Source: Serripes groenlandicus
Taxonomy: Eukaryota > Mollusca > Bivalvia > Cardiida > Cardiidae
Length of the DNA stretch: 64,000 bases
Direction: 5' to 3'
Assembly: GCA_031761405.1 (NCBI GenBank)
Contig: JASEVX010000017.1
Coordinates: 11,667,200-11,731,199, forward strand
Shown one piece after another: positions 22,901 through 34,900 of this stretch. The notes under the pieces were generated by a model that ran no database searches, was not told the DNA's origin, and saw only the letters and a program-made list of their open reading frames with translations. The position numbers and the translations under genes are program-made. Each line of letters begins with the position of its first letter. Position 1 is the first letter of the stretch.

Positions 22901-25900
22901 ATTTTTTGACAAAATAAGTTCAAAGTCGTCTGCTGCAGAATTGTCATATGAGGTAAAGGGTTAACAATCACGCTATCTTTTATGGAGATTTTTCAGGTTT
23001 TTGTCACCATGCTTTCAATGTCGTCTCCTTCACATTTGCTGTATGTGGGAAAGGGTTAAACAGGTCTGATTTGATTGGATTTTTAACCGAAATTTTTTTA
23101 TACTAAACACCATCTTTTTGTTGAATTTTTGTAATAACAAAAGGGAAAAATTGCCATGTCTTGTCAATATAGTCATGTGGACTTCTGAATATTGCATTTG
23201 CTGTGTATCCATGAACACAAAAGAGTAAATTTAAAAGAGAGAAATGCTCATAATCCTGACAACATGTTGATGATACTGCAGCAGGAAGCATTATTAGAAA
23301 GTGCTCAATATTATATAAATATTGCATGGCTTCCAGTGTGACAGTACATATTGTCAACATGAGGAAAATACTGTTACCCGAGGCGAAGCCGAGGTTAACA
23401 GTATTTACCCGAATGTTGACAATATGTACTGTCACACTGGAAGCCATGCAATATTTATTTTATTATACCGAACAAAATTACACATTTATTCAATTTATTC
23501 TGTACTTTTGTAGGGGAGGTGAACATGGGTAGATCTACTACAATGTAACACACACATATGCATATACCGGTTAACAGTATACTGTTACATGGCACGCGCG
23601 TCTAAAAGATGACGTTATTGTTTGAAATGACGTCATGTACGTGCATAACCAACATTTTCACGAGCGTGCCATGTAACAGTATACTGTTAACCGGTCAAAA
23701 ACGTACTGTTAGCATGAGACAGTAAGAAATTGCCCATGATGAGTATATGAGAATTTAACATTACAAAGTCACGTGAGGTATAATAAAAGCATTTGTTCCT
23801 TTTACTGCACTATTTTGAATTTACAATTTACTTTAATAAACATTTTATTCATGTTTATAAATCTTGTTTAATTACCTCCCTTAAACTACTTCAGTATACA
23901 ACGCATTTCAAGACAAAATAAGTTACTTTCTAGACACGTTTATAAATCTTGTTTAATTACCTCTCGTTAACAGTAAACTACTTAAGTATACAATGCATTT
24001 CAAGACAAAATAAGTTACTTTCTAGACTCATATCAAATGGATTTTATGTCTGTTGGTATCTCAAAAGGCTAATGTTTGATCGCCTCATATTGTGAAATAT
24101 TGTGATATGTTTTGACAGGGACGTAGATTTATCTACGTCCCTGGTATTGGGGGTCTATTCCATATGCAACATCATTATAAAATGAAATCAATTGTTTGCA
24201 CAACTTCAAATTTGTCCAAAATGCTTGCTTTACTAAAGGTAATTTTTGATGTTTTTTAACCTATTGTCGCTTATCGGTGAAGAGAAAATACAAGTCAAAA
24301 CGGGTCGACTGGATCGACATCTTGTGTGCTTACAAGATGGCTAGATCTTTTTTGAGGAACATACATTATTCCTATATAATAAGAATACGGCTTCTCTAAA
24401 ACTCTATTAATAGCCTCGCTATTGGTCAGATCAGTATTATCAGATGAAGAGATTTTTTCAAAGATTTCTCTAGTCAAATAATGGAAAAAAGACCTTTACA
24501 GCCCTGCTTTTTGACTAAACAAAATGATTTAACAATTTGTGAAGATGGTGATTCAAGAAATATTTCTTTAATATTAATTTAACAAGAGGCCCATGAGGGC
24601 CTATGCTCTACTGGCATTGATCTGGGTTGTTTAAAAAGGAACCAATATGTCATCAATATTCAAATACCATCTAAGTTTGGTGAAGATCAGATAGTAAATG
24701 GAAGCTCTATTGTGTTCACAAACTGTATTATAGCAATTTTGACAATTTCAAGGGCCATAATCCAGCCATGCATGGGTAGATCTGGCCGTTTTTTAGAAAT
24801 GAACCAAACTCTCATGAATATCTAACTACTGTATAAGTTGAGATACAATAAAAAATAAGGACTGTATCATGTTAACAAGCCCTATTATAGCAATTTTGAC
24901 AATTTCAAGGGCCATAATTCAGTCATGCATGGGGCGGATCTGGCTTGTTATCAAAAGGAATCAAGCTCTCATGGATATCTAACTACTGTATAAGTTTGAT
25001 TGAGATACAATAAAAAAAAAGAGACTGTATCGTGTTAACAAGCCCTATTATAGCAATTTTGACAATTCCAAGGGTTATAATCCAGTCATGCATGGGCAGA
25101 TCTGGCTGGTTTTGGAAAGAAACTGAGTTCTCATGGATATCTAATTATTGTATAAGTTTGATTGAGATACAATAAAAAATCACGACTGTATCGTGTTAAC
25201 AAGCTCTTTTATAGCAATTATGACCATTTCAAGGGCCATAATCCAGTCATGCATGGGCGGATCTGTGGCTGGTTTTCAAAAGGAACCGAGCTCTCATGGA
25301 TATCTTACTACTTAACTGTATAAGTTTGGTTGAGATACAATCAAAAGTGAAGACTGTATCGTGTTAACAAGAAATTGTTTACGGACGGACGGACGCACGA
25401 CGGACAAATCGCCACGACATAAGCCCTTCTGGCCTTTGGCCAGTAGAGCTAAAAACTGGACAGTAACACATTAAGAGGAAAATATTTATAAAAGAAAAAG
25501 AAAAGATGGTGTCTGATCTCAATAATAACAAATAAGCATAATAAGGTCCTATAGTGGGAGATATAAAAGATCTATGACTGCACAAACCTTCCCATTTACG
25601 CATCTCCCACTCAACAAGAGGTCAAGTACTGTTCCTTTCCAGAGAAAATAACCGTGCATGTATCGGTGCTATACACTGGGCACGTAAAAGAACCAAGGGG
25701 TCTTTTTCGAAAGAGCTAGGGTATCGCACCCGATCTCCCTTGTATCGAACTTTGTCTGCTCGCCAAATTGTTAATTCTGCACGGCGAGGGTACATAAAAA
25801 CAAACAAACAAACAAACCTTCCCATCATTTCGAGAGTTGCCTCAGTTATGTCATAGGTGGGCATCACAATGTCCCTACTGTCATCTGAACCACACCACGA

Positions 25901-28900
25901 AAATATTGGAACAGGACTTTCTGAAACGCTCTTCTTCTCCAATGGCCAATCTCCCAGGTTAACAAAAAATTCTAAATCTGGTAAATGAACCTGTGAGAAA
26001 ATAGTATATGCAAATTTAAATACTATGCAGTCAAACTTGTCTTAACCCTTTCCCACATACAACAATTCTGCAGCAGACGACTTTGGACACTCCCTTTAAA
26101 TGAAAGTACAATTATTGAACAGAGTTGACAACATGGTGACAAAAGGAGAAATTGCTCAAAACAAGCAATTTCTCCTTTTGCCACAATTTTTTCCACTTTT
26201 AGTCATGGGTTATCTATTCAATTATAGAGGTTTTGTATCATTTGACAAGTTTTGTATCATTTGACAAGTTTTGTATCATTTGACAAAATATGTTCAAAAT
26301 CGTCTGCTGCAAAATTGTCGTATGAAGGAAAGGGTTAACTCAGTCTGATTAATATCCCTTCTCTTAACTCTTCCCTCTTGCAGATGCATTCTGTAGCATC
26401 TGAAGAAACATTTCAAAGTCAGATTTGTTTAATGTGGGAAAGGGATATACCCTTTTGATAAAACAACAAATGTTCAGTGGCCAACTTTAAAAACATCTAG
26501 ATAAAAACTAGAATGGAGTGCTATCTGGAGCATGTGTGTCACCTGCGGGGCCTTGTCAGAAAATTTTAATTTTTGACAGAAAAGGGGCAATAACTCTGAT
26601 ATAAAAAATATTTTGATTATCCCCCTTTTGTGAACCCATCACAAAGATTGATATAAACATTTGTCAGAAGTTTCAATCCAATCCTTTGAGTAGAAAAAAA
26701 GTAATTTGAATATTTGACAGAAAAGGGGCAATAACTCTGATATATTTTTTATTTTTTATTATCCCCCTTTTGTGAACCCATCATACACATTGATATAAAC
26801 ATTTGTCAGAAGTTTCAATCCAAACCTTTGAGTAGGAAAAAAAATTGAACATTTAAATTTTTGACAGAAAAGGGGCAATAACTCTTGATATAAAAATGTT
26901 TGGATTATCCCCCTTTTGAGAACCAATCACACACATTGATATAGACATTTGTCAAAAGTTTCAATGTAATCCTTTGAGTTGGAAAAAAGTTATTTGAAAA
27001 CGTGACGAAAAAGTGTGAAGGACAGACAGAATGAATGAATGAATGTATATTGTTTTATGGCGCATCGACAGCTAAGGTCATTTAGCGCGCAATTAAATTT
27101 AATTATTCATGATCCCTGGGAAGGACAGACAGACAGACAGACAGACGGACAAAAAAAAGGAATCCCTAAGTGCCTACCATGCTCAAAGGTGACAAAAATA
27201 TTGGAGATCATTGTAAATGAGAACATAATTTATGAATAGAGTGGAAAAACTTTGTGGTAAAATGAGTACCGTGTTAATTTGTTACCATCGAATGATGTCC
27301 TATGACCCAATAATACCCCTAACAACGTTTCAGAAAATTCAACCAAGAGTTGCCGAGTAATAGAAAATTGAAAAAGTGGCCACCGCCGTTTCCGAAAAAG
27401 TGACTACTATACATTGGTGGGCCAGACAAAAAGTTTTCCATGGCACACATGAGTTGCCAGCAATAATAAGATAATAAGTGACAAAATGGCTGGACAAAAG
27501 GAGAATTTGATAAATTTCTTCATTTGCCACAATTCGACAGCTGCAGATTTGTTGTATGTTGGAAAGGGTTAAATTGTTAATACAGCTTACAGATAAAAAA
27601 GTCCAATGACACAAGTAATAAAATATGTAAAATAGCATTTGATTACAACTAATATAATAATATGCATTATCACTTCAGTGACTTTGTGCACACATCCTCA
27701 ATAAAAGGATATGAAGCGAGAAAAACTATTTTTATGCTAATAAAGCAGTTGAGCTGTGAAAAAAGCATTTAATTAGAAAGTGAAATATATTCACAGGATT
27801 GCAAGATTCCAATCTCATTTAAATCAGAAGAAATACTTTGCTGTACGTAAGTAATTACGTATTTAGGCTCGGACTACACAGCCTAAAAGTTCATCTGATA
27901 TTGACCCTTAACCCTTTCCCTCATATAGACGTTTCTCATGCATTCTGCTCAACTGTACAAACAACATAAATTAAATCACATGCTCTGCATGATCTAGTAT
28001 AGATTATAGCCTATCTCATCATAATCACCCCTTAACCCTTTCCCTCATACAACAATTCTGCAGCAGACGACTTTGAACTTATTTTGTCAAAACATAGAAA
28101 ATCTCCATAGTTGAATAGATAACCTATGAGAAAAAGTAGAAAAGATTGTGGCAAAAGGAGAAATTGCACGTTTTGTGCAATTTCTTCTTTTGTCACTATG
28201 TTTTCAAAAAGCCGTCTGCTGCAGAGGCATCCAAAAGCGTTTATATGAGGGAAAGGGTTAAAGATATGGATTTTGACTACCCTGTGTTTTCAATCATGAT
28301 ATGGGTTTTGACTACATTGTACCCTGTATTTTCAACCATATGGGTTAATTTTGACTACTTATAATGTAATTTTTTAACTGTTATGTGTTTTGACCATATC
28401 AAGGGGATAATGAATGAGACATTTATAATTGACCAATGAATTTGATTACCCTATAGTTAATATCGCTGTTAACTCTCCGATTCCGATGTGATTGATTACA
28501 TTTGAAAAGATCATACATGATCACAATAAGTTACAGCTAGCTAAAGGTTGACCATATCCTTGCTAGTGATAATTAACCCTTTCCCTCATACGACAATTCT
28601 GCAGCAGACGACTTTGAACGTATTTTGTCAAAACATAGAAAATCTCCATAATTGAATGGATAACCTATGACAAAAAGTGGAAAACATTGTGGCAAAAGGA
28701 GAAATTGTACGTTTTTCAATTTCTTCTTTTGTCACTATGTTTTCAAAAAGACGCTGCTGCAGAGGCGTCAGAAAGCGTCTACATGAGGAAAAGGGTTATG
28801 GACTATCAAGATTACAATGTGGAGTTGAGTGCCCAACAGTATACATTTGGTGTGACAGTGCGGATTCACTGACTGGCCTGGCTCTATACTGTTGGTACAG

Positions 28901-31900
28901 GCTTCATCAATGGTCGCTTGATTAATTGATTGGGGTTTAATGCCGTTTTTAACAATTTGTTTGTCATATCACAGCGGCCAGTTCCCGAACTCATATGTTT
29001 CCTGGTTTTCTCACACCAGTACCCACACAACATACTCTCCAAGCAACTGGCTGCTTTTCAACACAGACTGTTGGCCCATTGGTGAAAGATGAATGATGCT
29101 TGTCACAGTGACTTTTGTCAAACGTCTGAAAGAATGTTGTCCAAGCTGGGGTTCCCCTGGATTGAGCTACCGGGACTTGGCATTTACGGTCGCAATCTCG
29201 TCATACAAGTATTCAAGAAACATTTGAAGAATGGCTTATGACGAAACTCTGACCGTACAAATTGGCATCATCCTTTCCAACATACTACAAATTTGCAGTA
29301 GACGACTTTGAAAACACCTGGACAAAAATATTGAAACTACGTATAATTATTGAAAAGAGTTGAAAACATTGTAACAAACAGAGATATATTGCTCATGATA
29401 AGTAAATTTCTCAAATTCCTCACAATATTTTCAAAAATATTCTGCTTCAAAAGCGTCAAAATGTGTAAATAGGTAGAAAAGGGTCAATTTTCCCCAAAGA
29501 GTTTTTTTTTCTTTTCTGTAAGTCGTAGCTCACCGTATGGTTCAAGATGCATTTACCTAAGTAAGGGGTGTTCTGCATGTTCTAAAATCCTTATTTGACC
29601 TCCAAAACCTATGATGTGGGTACTCAAAAGAATCGTCTCAGTGAGACGATTCTTTTGAATACACACAACGTAGGTTTTTATGAGTGCGAACCGAGATATC
29701 ATGAAAGAAAGACCCGTTTAATCCTCCTTATGTAGTCCTCTGATTTACAGATGATTAGACTTATCCCCTTGTAATCCCAGGATCAACCCACACATGTTAC
29801 ATTGTCACTTCATGCTAGATGAGCCACACAGGCCCACACTACAAGAAAAGTGATCTTCAAATATGTTAATCTTATTCCTGCTATATTCGTACATTAACCC
29901 TTTCCTTCATATAGACGCTTTCTGACGCCTCTGCAGCAGACGGCGTTTTGAAAACATAGTGACAAAAGAAGAAAAAACGTGCAATTTCTCCTTTTGCCAC
30001 AATGTTTTCCACTTTTAGTCATAGGTTATCCATTCAATTATAGAGATTTTCTATGTTTTGACAGAATACGTTCAAAGTCATCTGCTGCAGAATTGTTGTA
30101 TGAGGGAAAGGGTTAATAGATAATCAGATAGGATCTGTCTACACACAATAAAAGTTCATCTCATATTGACCCTTGTCTATTTTCATACCCTTTCCAACAT
30201 ACATACATTTTTTGATGCTAGAAGATATTGTGACAAAAAAGAGAAATTGCTCATAATTAGTAATTTCTCCTTTTGCCACAAAGTGTTCATCTGTATTCAA
30301 TTATTTTATTTTCATTTTATAGAGAAATTTCACATTTTTGTCTTAATATTTTCAAAGTCCTGAAGGAATCTGATAGATGGTCATCCAAGAACTAATTCTA
30401 TACAATTATTTGAATATGAGCAAATTGGTTTGGAAGGAGAATTTTTTTCATTATTAGAGATTTTCCATGTTTGCCTATATCAAAGTTGTCTGCTGGAGAT
30501 TTGTTGTTTGTGGAAATGGGTAAAGCCCAGGAAATGGGTAAAGCCCATTAATAAATAAACAATTTTCAACATTGGCCATATTAAAAACATATGAATAGAA
30601 CATTCTAGATTGAAATACATGAATACATGTACAATTTTGATTCAGAACATGTAGAAACTAGAACTATCACTGAAGATGACAAGAGAAAGTTGATGCAACG
30701 CATCAATGTCGCCGGAAATGCATACTGCAGTTATGCATAACACTAACATTATAGTAGTTGAATAAACAGTTATCAACTGAGGGGCATATTGGAACATCAG
30801 GGGCGGGGTCAAGTGAAAATGTATCATAACTTGCATTGTTTTGTCAACGAAGTGAATGATAATTGAAACCTTTCATTGTTTATGATCAATCTCCATTCCA
30901 AAGTAGGTTGACCATACACACAACCAACTAATTATTGATTATACACAGTAATGGAAATGAGTACTCTTGACAATCATTAGTCTTAGTATGTATACAGTGC
31001 TTTCATTAAGGAATAATTATAAGATTTGTGAATTCCACATACACTTACTTTTCAAGATGTTTGTCAGAATATTTGAATTCTATCATTTATCAATAAAACC
31101 ACAAAACAGACAATTTAAGATTTTCATGCAATAGCACGTCATTGTATGTTTCCCCTATTAAAGTCAACATTGGACACCTTTGCAGCAATTTACTTTTAAA
31201 ACAATGAGATAAGGGTTAAATCTCTGAAGACATGAGTTTTCTCTTTTTCTCAAAATGATATTAGCTTGGCATCCTAATTATATCATACCTTAACAAATGA
31301 TAAAATGTAATCCAATATTTACAAATAAGACCACCTTCGAAATATAATATCAGCTAAACAGTTAAATCTCATTGAAATTGTTGTATAATTTAAACTTAAT
31401 TTCGAACATAAAATGAGCCCTACAACATGTTAATTTATTGTAATTCTTTCCTTCCTTTTTTATAATGAAAATAACAAACTACTCATGTTTTAAAATTATA
31501 TTATGATGAGCGCCCTTGTGTCAGTGATGCATAACAATATGCAGATCGGAAGCAATATGCCTTTAAGGAATTTAATGACACATTTAAAATTGTCAAGGAC
31601 GAAATAATTTTGTACGAAAGACCCGATTCGTGACCTACATTCTTCTTCGCAGAGGTGTCGTTCTTGAAACTCTCTTTATAGGCAGAGAGTGTTCGTTCAA
31701 AGTCATTTTTCTATTAAAACCAGTTTTATCTCGGTTTGTTCTTTTCTTCATTTGTTTCGAACCAAATAAACATTTTAAATCACCTATAATTTACTATTTG
31801 TAAGTGAGTGTAAAGAGCGGCTCTCTGCAAAGGAGATTGATCTACGCAGTTGGTATTCGCTGGTCACGCGATCAACAGTTTTAGCTTAGAAACAGTTCAT

Positions 31901-34900
31901 ATTTTAGATGTATACATGGATAAACATTATAAAATGAATTCCTCACAAATCAAGACATCTCTTTGAACATGAAAATAACATTCAATAAGTTAAGATTGCT
32001 ATTTTAAAGGAGAATTCGACGTGATTTTTACTTGATATTGACACATAACAGTCTGCTTGCTGCAAGTCTCGTGGGGACGGTTTTGTCTTCGTAAATAAAA
32101 CCCAAAAAAAAGAGATGCGAGACAAAATAAAGAAACTACTAATACTTAAAACATCGGAATATTTATTTCATTTTAGATGTGTCATAACTTAGTGTTTTTA
32201 AACAAACGCAATTGTAATATGTTCAAGACATTTAAATTTGTTTTTTTCTAATAATAACTCCTCCTCCCATGTGATTTCCGAAAACCTATTAAAAATAGAA
32301 GTCGCGGGCTTCTGCCCGGCGACTAATAAATACCCCCTCCGACCGACAGACAGACAGACAGCCCGACACAGTGACTCCTATGAGATTTTCAATATGTTTG
32401 CCTACATAAAAGTTGGCTGCTGGAGATTTGTTGTATGTGGAAATGGGTAAAGCCCAGGAAATCGGTAAAGCCCATTACCAAATAAACAATCTTCAACATT
32501 GGCCATATTCAAAACATATGAATAGAACATTCTAGATTGAAATACATGAGTACATGAACAATCTTGAATAAGAACATGCAGAAAATATTGTTGAAAAATA
32601 GAGCACAATTATCTCCTTCATTTTCCTATGTACATAAGTTATATCAGAAAATGTTAACCAATTAAGCTTACCTTTCTAGTTAGGGAAAGTAAAATAGCAT
32701 CACTAAACATTTTAAACCCAACATGTTCACCATAAGTCTTTCTGTATACCTGAAAATAAGAAATAACTAGAAGATTCTTTTTTAAAAGCTTATGTCTCCC
32801 CCATTTCAAAGTCATCTGCTAAAATGGCCAGTGGAAAACAGTGGTACAGAGGTTGTGCTTCGGCCTCTTATTCCAAAGGTCCCAGGTTCGAGTCCCGGGA
32901 TCAGCTGGTTCTGACTTCTGGATTTTTCCACACTTAAACAGCGCGAGTCCTGGTTAAGTCTCCAGGAAGCAGACATTGAGCGTTTTTAATATAATTCAGC
33001 TTGTTTCGAAATTGATGTAAAATAAATAAGTTTATCCCTTTCCCTCATATAGACGCTTTCTAATGCCTCTGCAGCAGATGGCTTTTTGAAAACATAGTGA
33101 CAAAAGGAGAAATTGCTCAAAATGAGCAATTTCTCCTTTTGCCACAATGTTTTCCACTTTTAGTAATAGGTTATCCATTCAATTATAGAGATTTTCTATT
33201 TTTTGACAAAATATATTCAAAGTCGTCTGCTGCAGAATTGTCGTATGATATGGAAAGGGTTAAACTAAATAGGCCAATCATCCCGTGAAGACTCATGAAG
33301 ACTCGGGGCCGAGAGATTCTTCAGATGATCAGTGGAAACCAAATCTTATTCAACCCTTTCTATCTGCAGACTCACTTTGATGCATAACTGCAGCTGATAA
33401 TTAACCTTTTGTCACAATGTTCCAATCATATTTAACAATTTTACTATTATTTACAGACATTTTACATTTGTTCAGTCTTTGTGTTTTCAAAGTTGTATGT
33501 TGGCAAGGTTTAATGGAATATCACCAATTATACTAAGAGTTTGGGATAGAATTGGGTTTGTTTTCAAATTAACTTTTATCCCGTTTATCCACATACAACA
33601 ATTCTGCAGTAGATGACTTTGAAATCATCTAGGCAAAAATATGGAAAATCTTTTTAAATTCACAGACGTCAGAAACCATCTGTATTTGAGAAAGGGCTAA
33701 TTCCTGTTAAATTTTAAGAATTTTCTATCTGGTTAGTCCTTAAACATTCATGGAGTAGATCAAGATCAGACGAAAAGAATGTGCAGGATGATCTTGGGAC
33801 TTCATTGTTAACAAATACTGTTCAATCCTTACCCACACACAACAAATCTGCAGCAGACGACCTTGAAAGCATCTAGGCAAGAACATGGGAAATTCTCTAT
33901 AAATGAAGGTATAATTACTGAAAAAGGTTGAGCACATTGTGGCAAAAGAAGAAATTGTTCATAGTGAGAAATTTCTTTTGTCATCAATGTTTCCAAAAGT
34001 CATATACAGACAAATACACAGAAGAAGGCGTCTGAAAACATTGTAACACAATAAGGAATGCTCAATTTCTCCATTTACTATAATTTTTTCTTTCATTTTT
34101 CAGAGAATTTCAACAATATTTGTCTAGAGGTTTTCAAAGTCACCTGTTTCAGATTTGTTGAATGTGGGAAAGAGTTTGAAAACATTGTAACAAATTGTTC
34201 TGATGCATTTTGATACAAATCAAAATTCAACTGCATGTGGAAAAGGGTTAAACCCTACACCGCTAATTATGTAACTTTATGAAAATTAATAGTATTCAAA
34301 TTTTGTATGAAAGAGCTCGCACACAAGGTTGTAACTAAAATGGGTATTTTATTACCAAGGTTAATCACATAGTCATAAAGTCTTTATAACCATTAAATCA
34401 TTTTTCTTTGTAAACAATGGAAATTTAGGTGCCATAGCACTAAATTTGCATTGTTTACAAAGGGTTCAAAATTGCCCCTAAACCAGGTTTTTTTCAAAAT
34501 AGGTTTTTAGTTACAACCGTTTCACGCCAAGCCCTCGATATTATATAAAGTTACCTTATTATCTATGATTTTATAGTGACAGAGGCTATGCATCCCACGG
34601 TTACTAAATCGGCTAACTGTCTCCGCTGCACTCTTTTCCAAGTCCACACTGTCAAATATCCCGAGATCGGAATCTATTTGTCTGTAGGAAGCGGGACAGC
34701 CGAGGGATTTGTACCATTTCTTGATGTCTGGCTGAGGACAGACACATTTCTCTTGATAAGCATAACCTGGAATATTAAGTTAACATGTTGGCGAGTTTAG
34801 TTAAACCCTTTTCCCTCATACAACAATTCTGCAGCAGATGACTTTCAAGATATTTTGTCACAAAACAAAATAGAAAATCTCTATAATTGAATGGTTAACC

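Larger units (their letters stand above)
26455..27572 (+). mobile_element. TTAA MITE type B, split by element ix-b and decayed
   Basis: Left AACTTTAAAAACATCTAG, right of the insert GAGATCATTGTAAATGAGAAC.., then CGACAGCTGCAGATTTG..GGAAAGGGTTAA at 27569..27572, with unrelated sequence between 27270 and 27485. Confidence 0.5.

Noticed and set aside
24295..24477. 60 codon minus-strand ORF ending before a stop
   Set aside because: Composition is protein-like, but I cannot place it in a family and see no supporting splice sites or neighbouring exons. A protein search would settle it.
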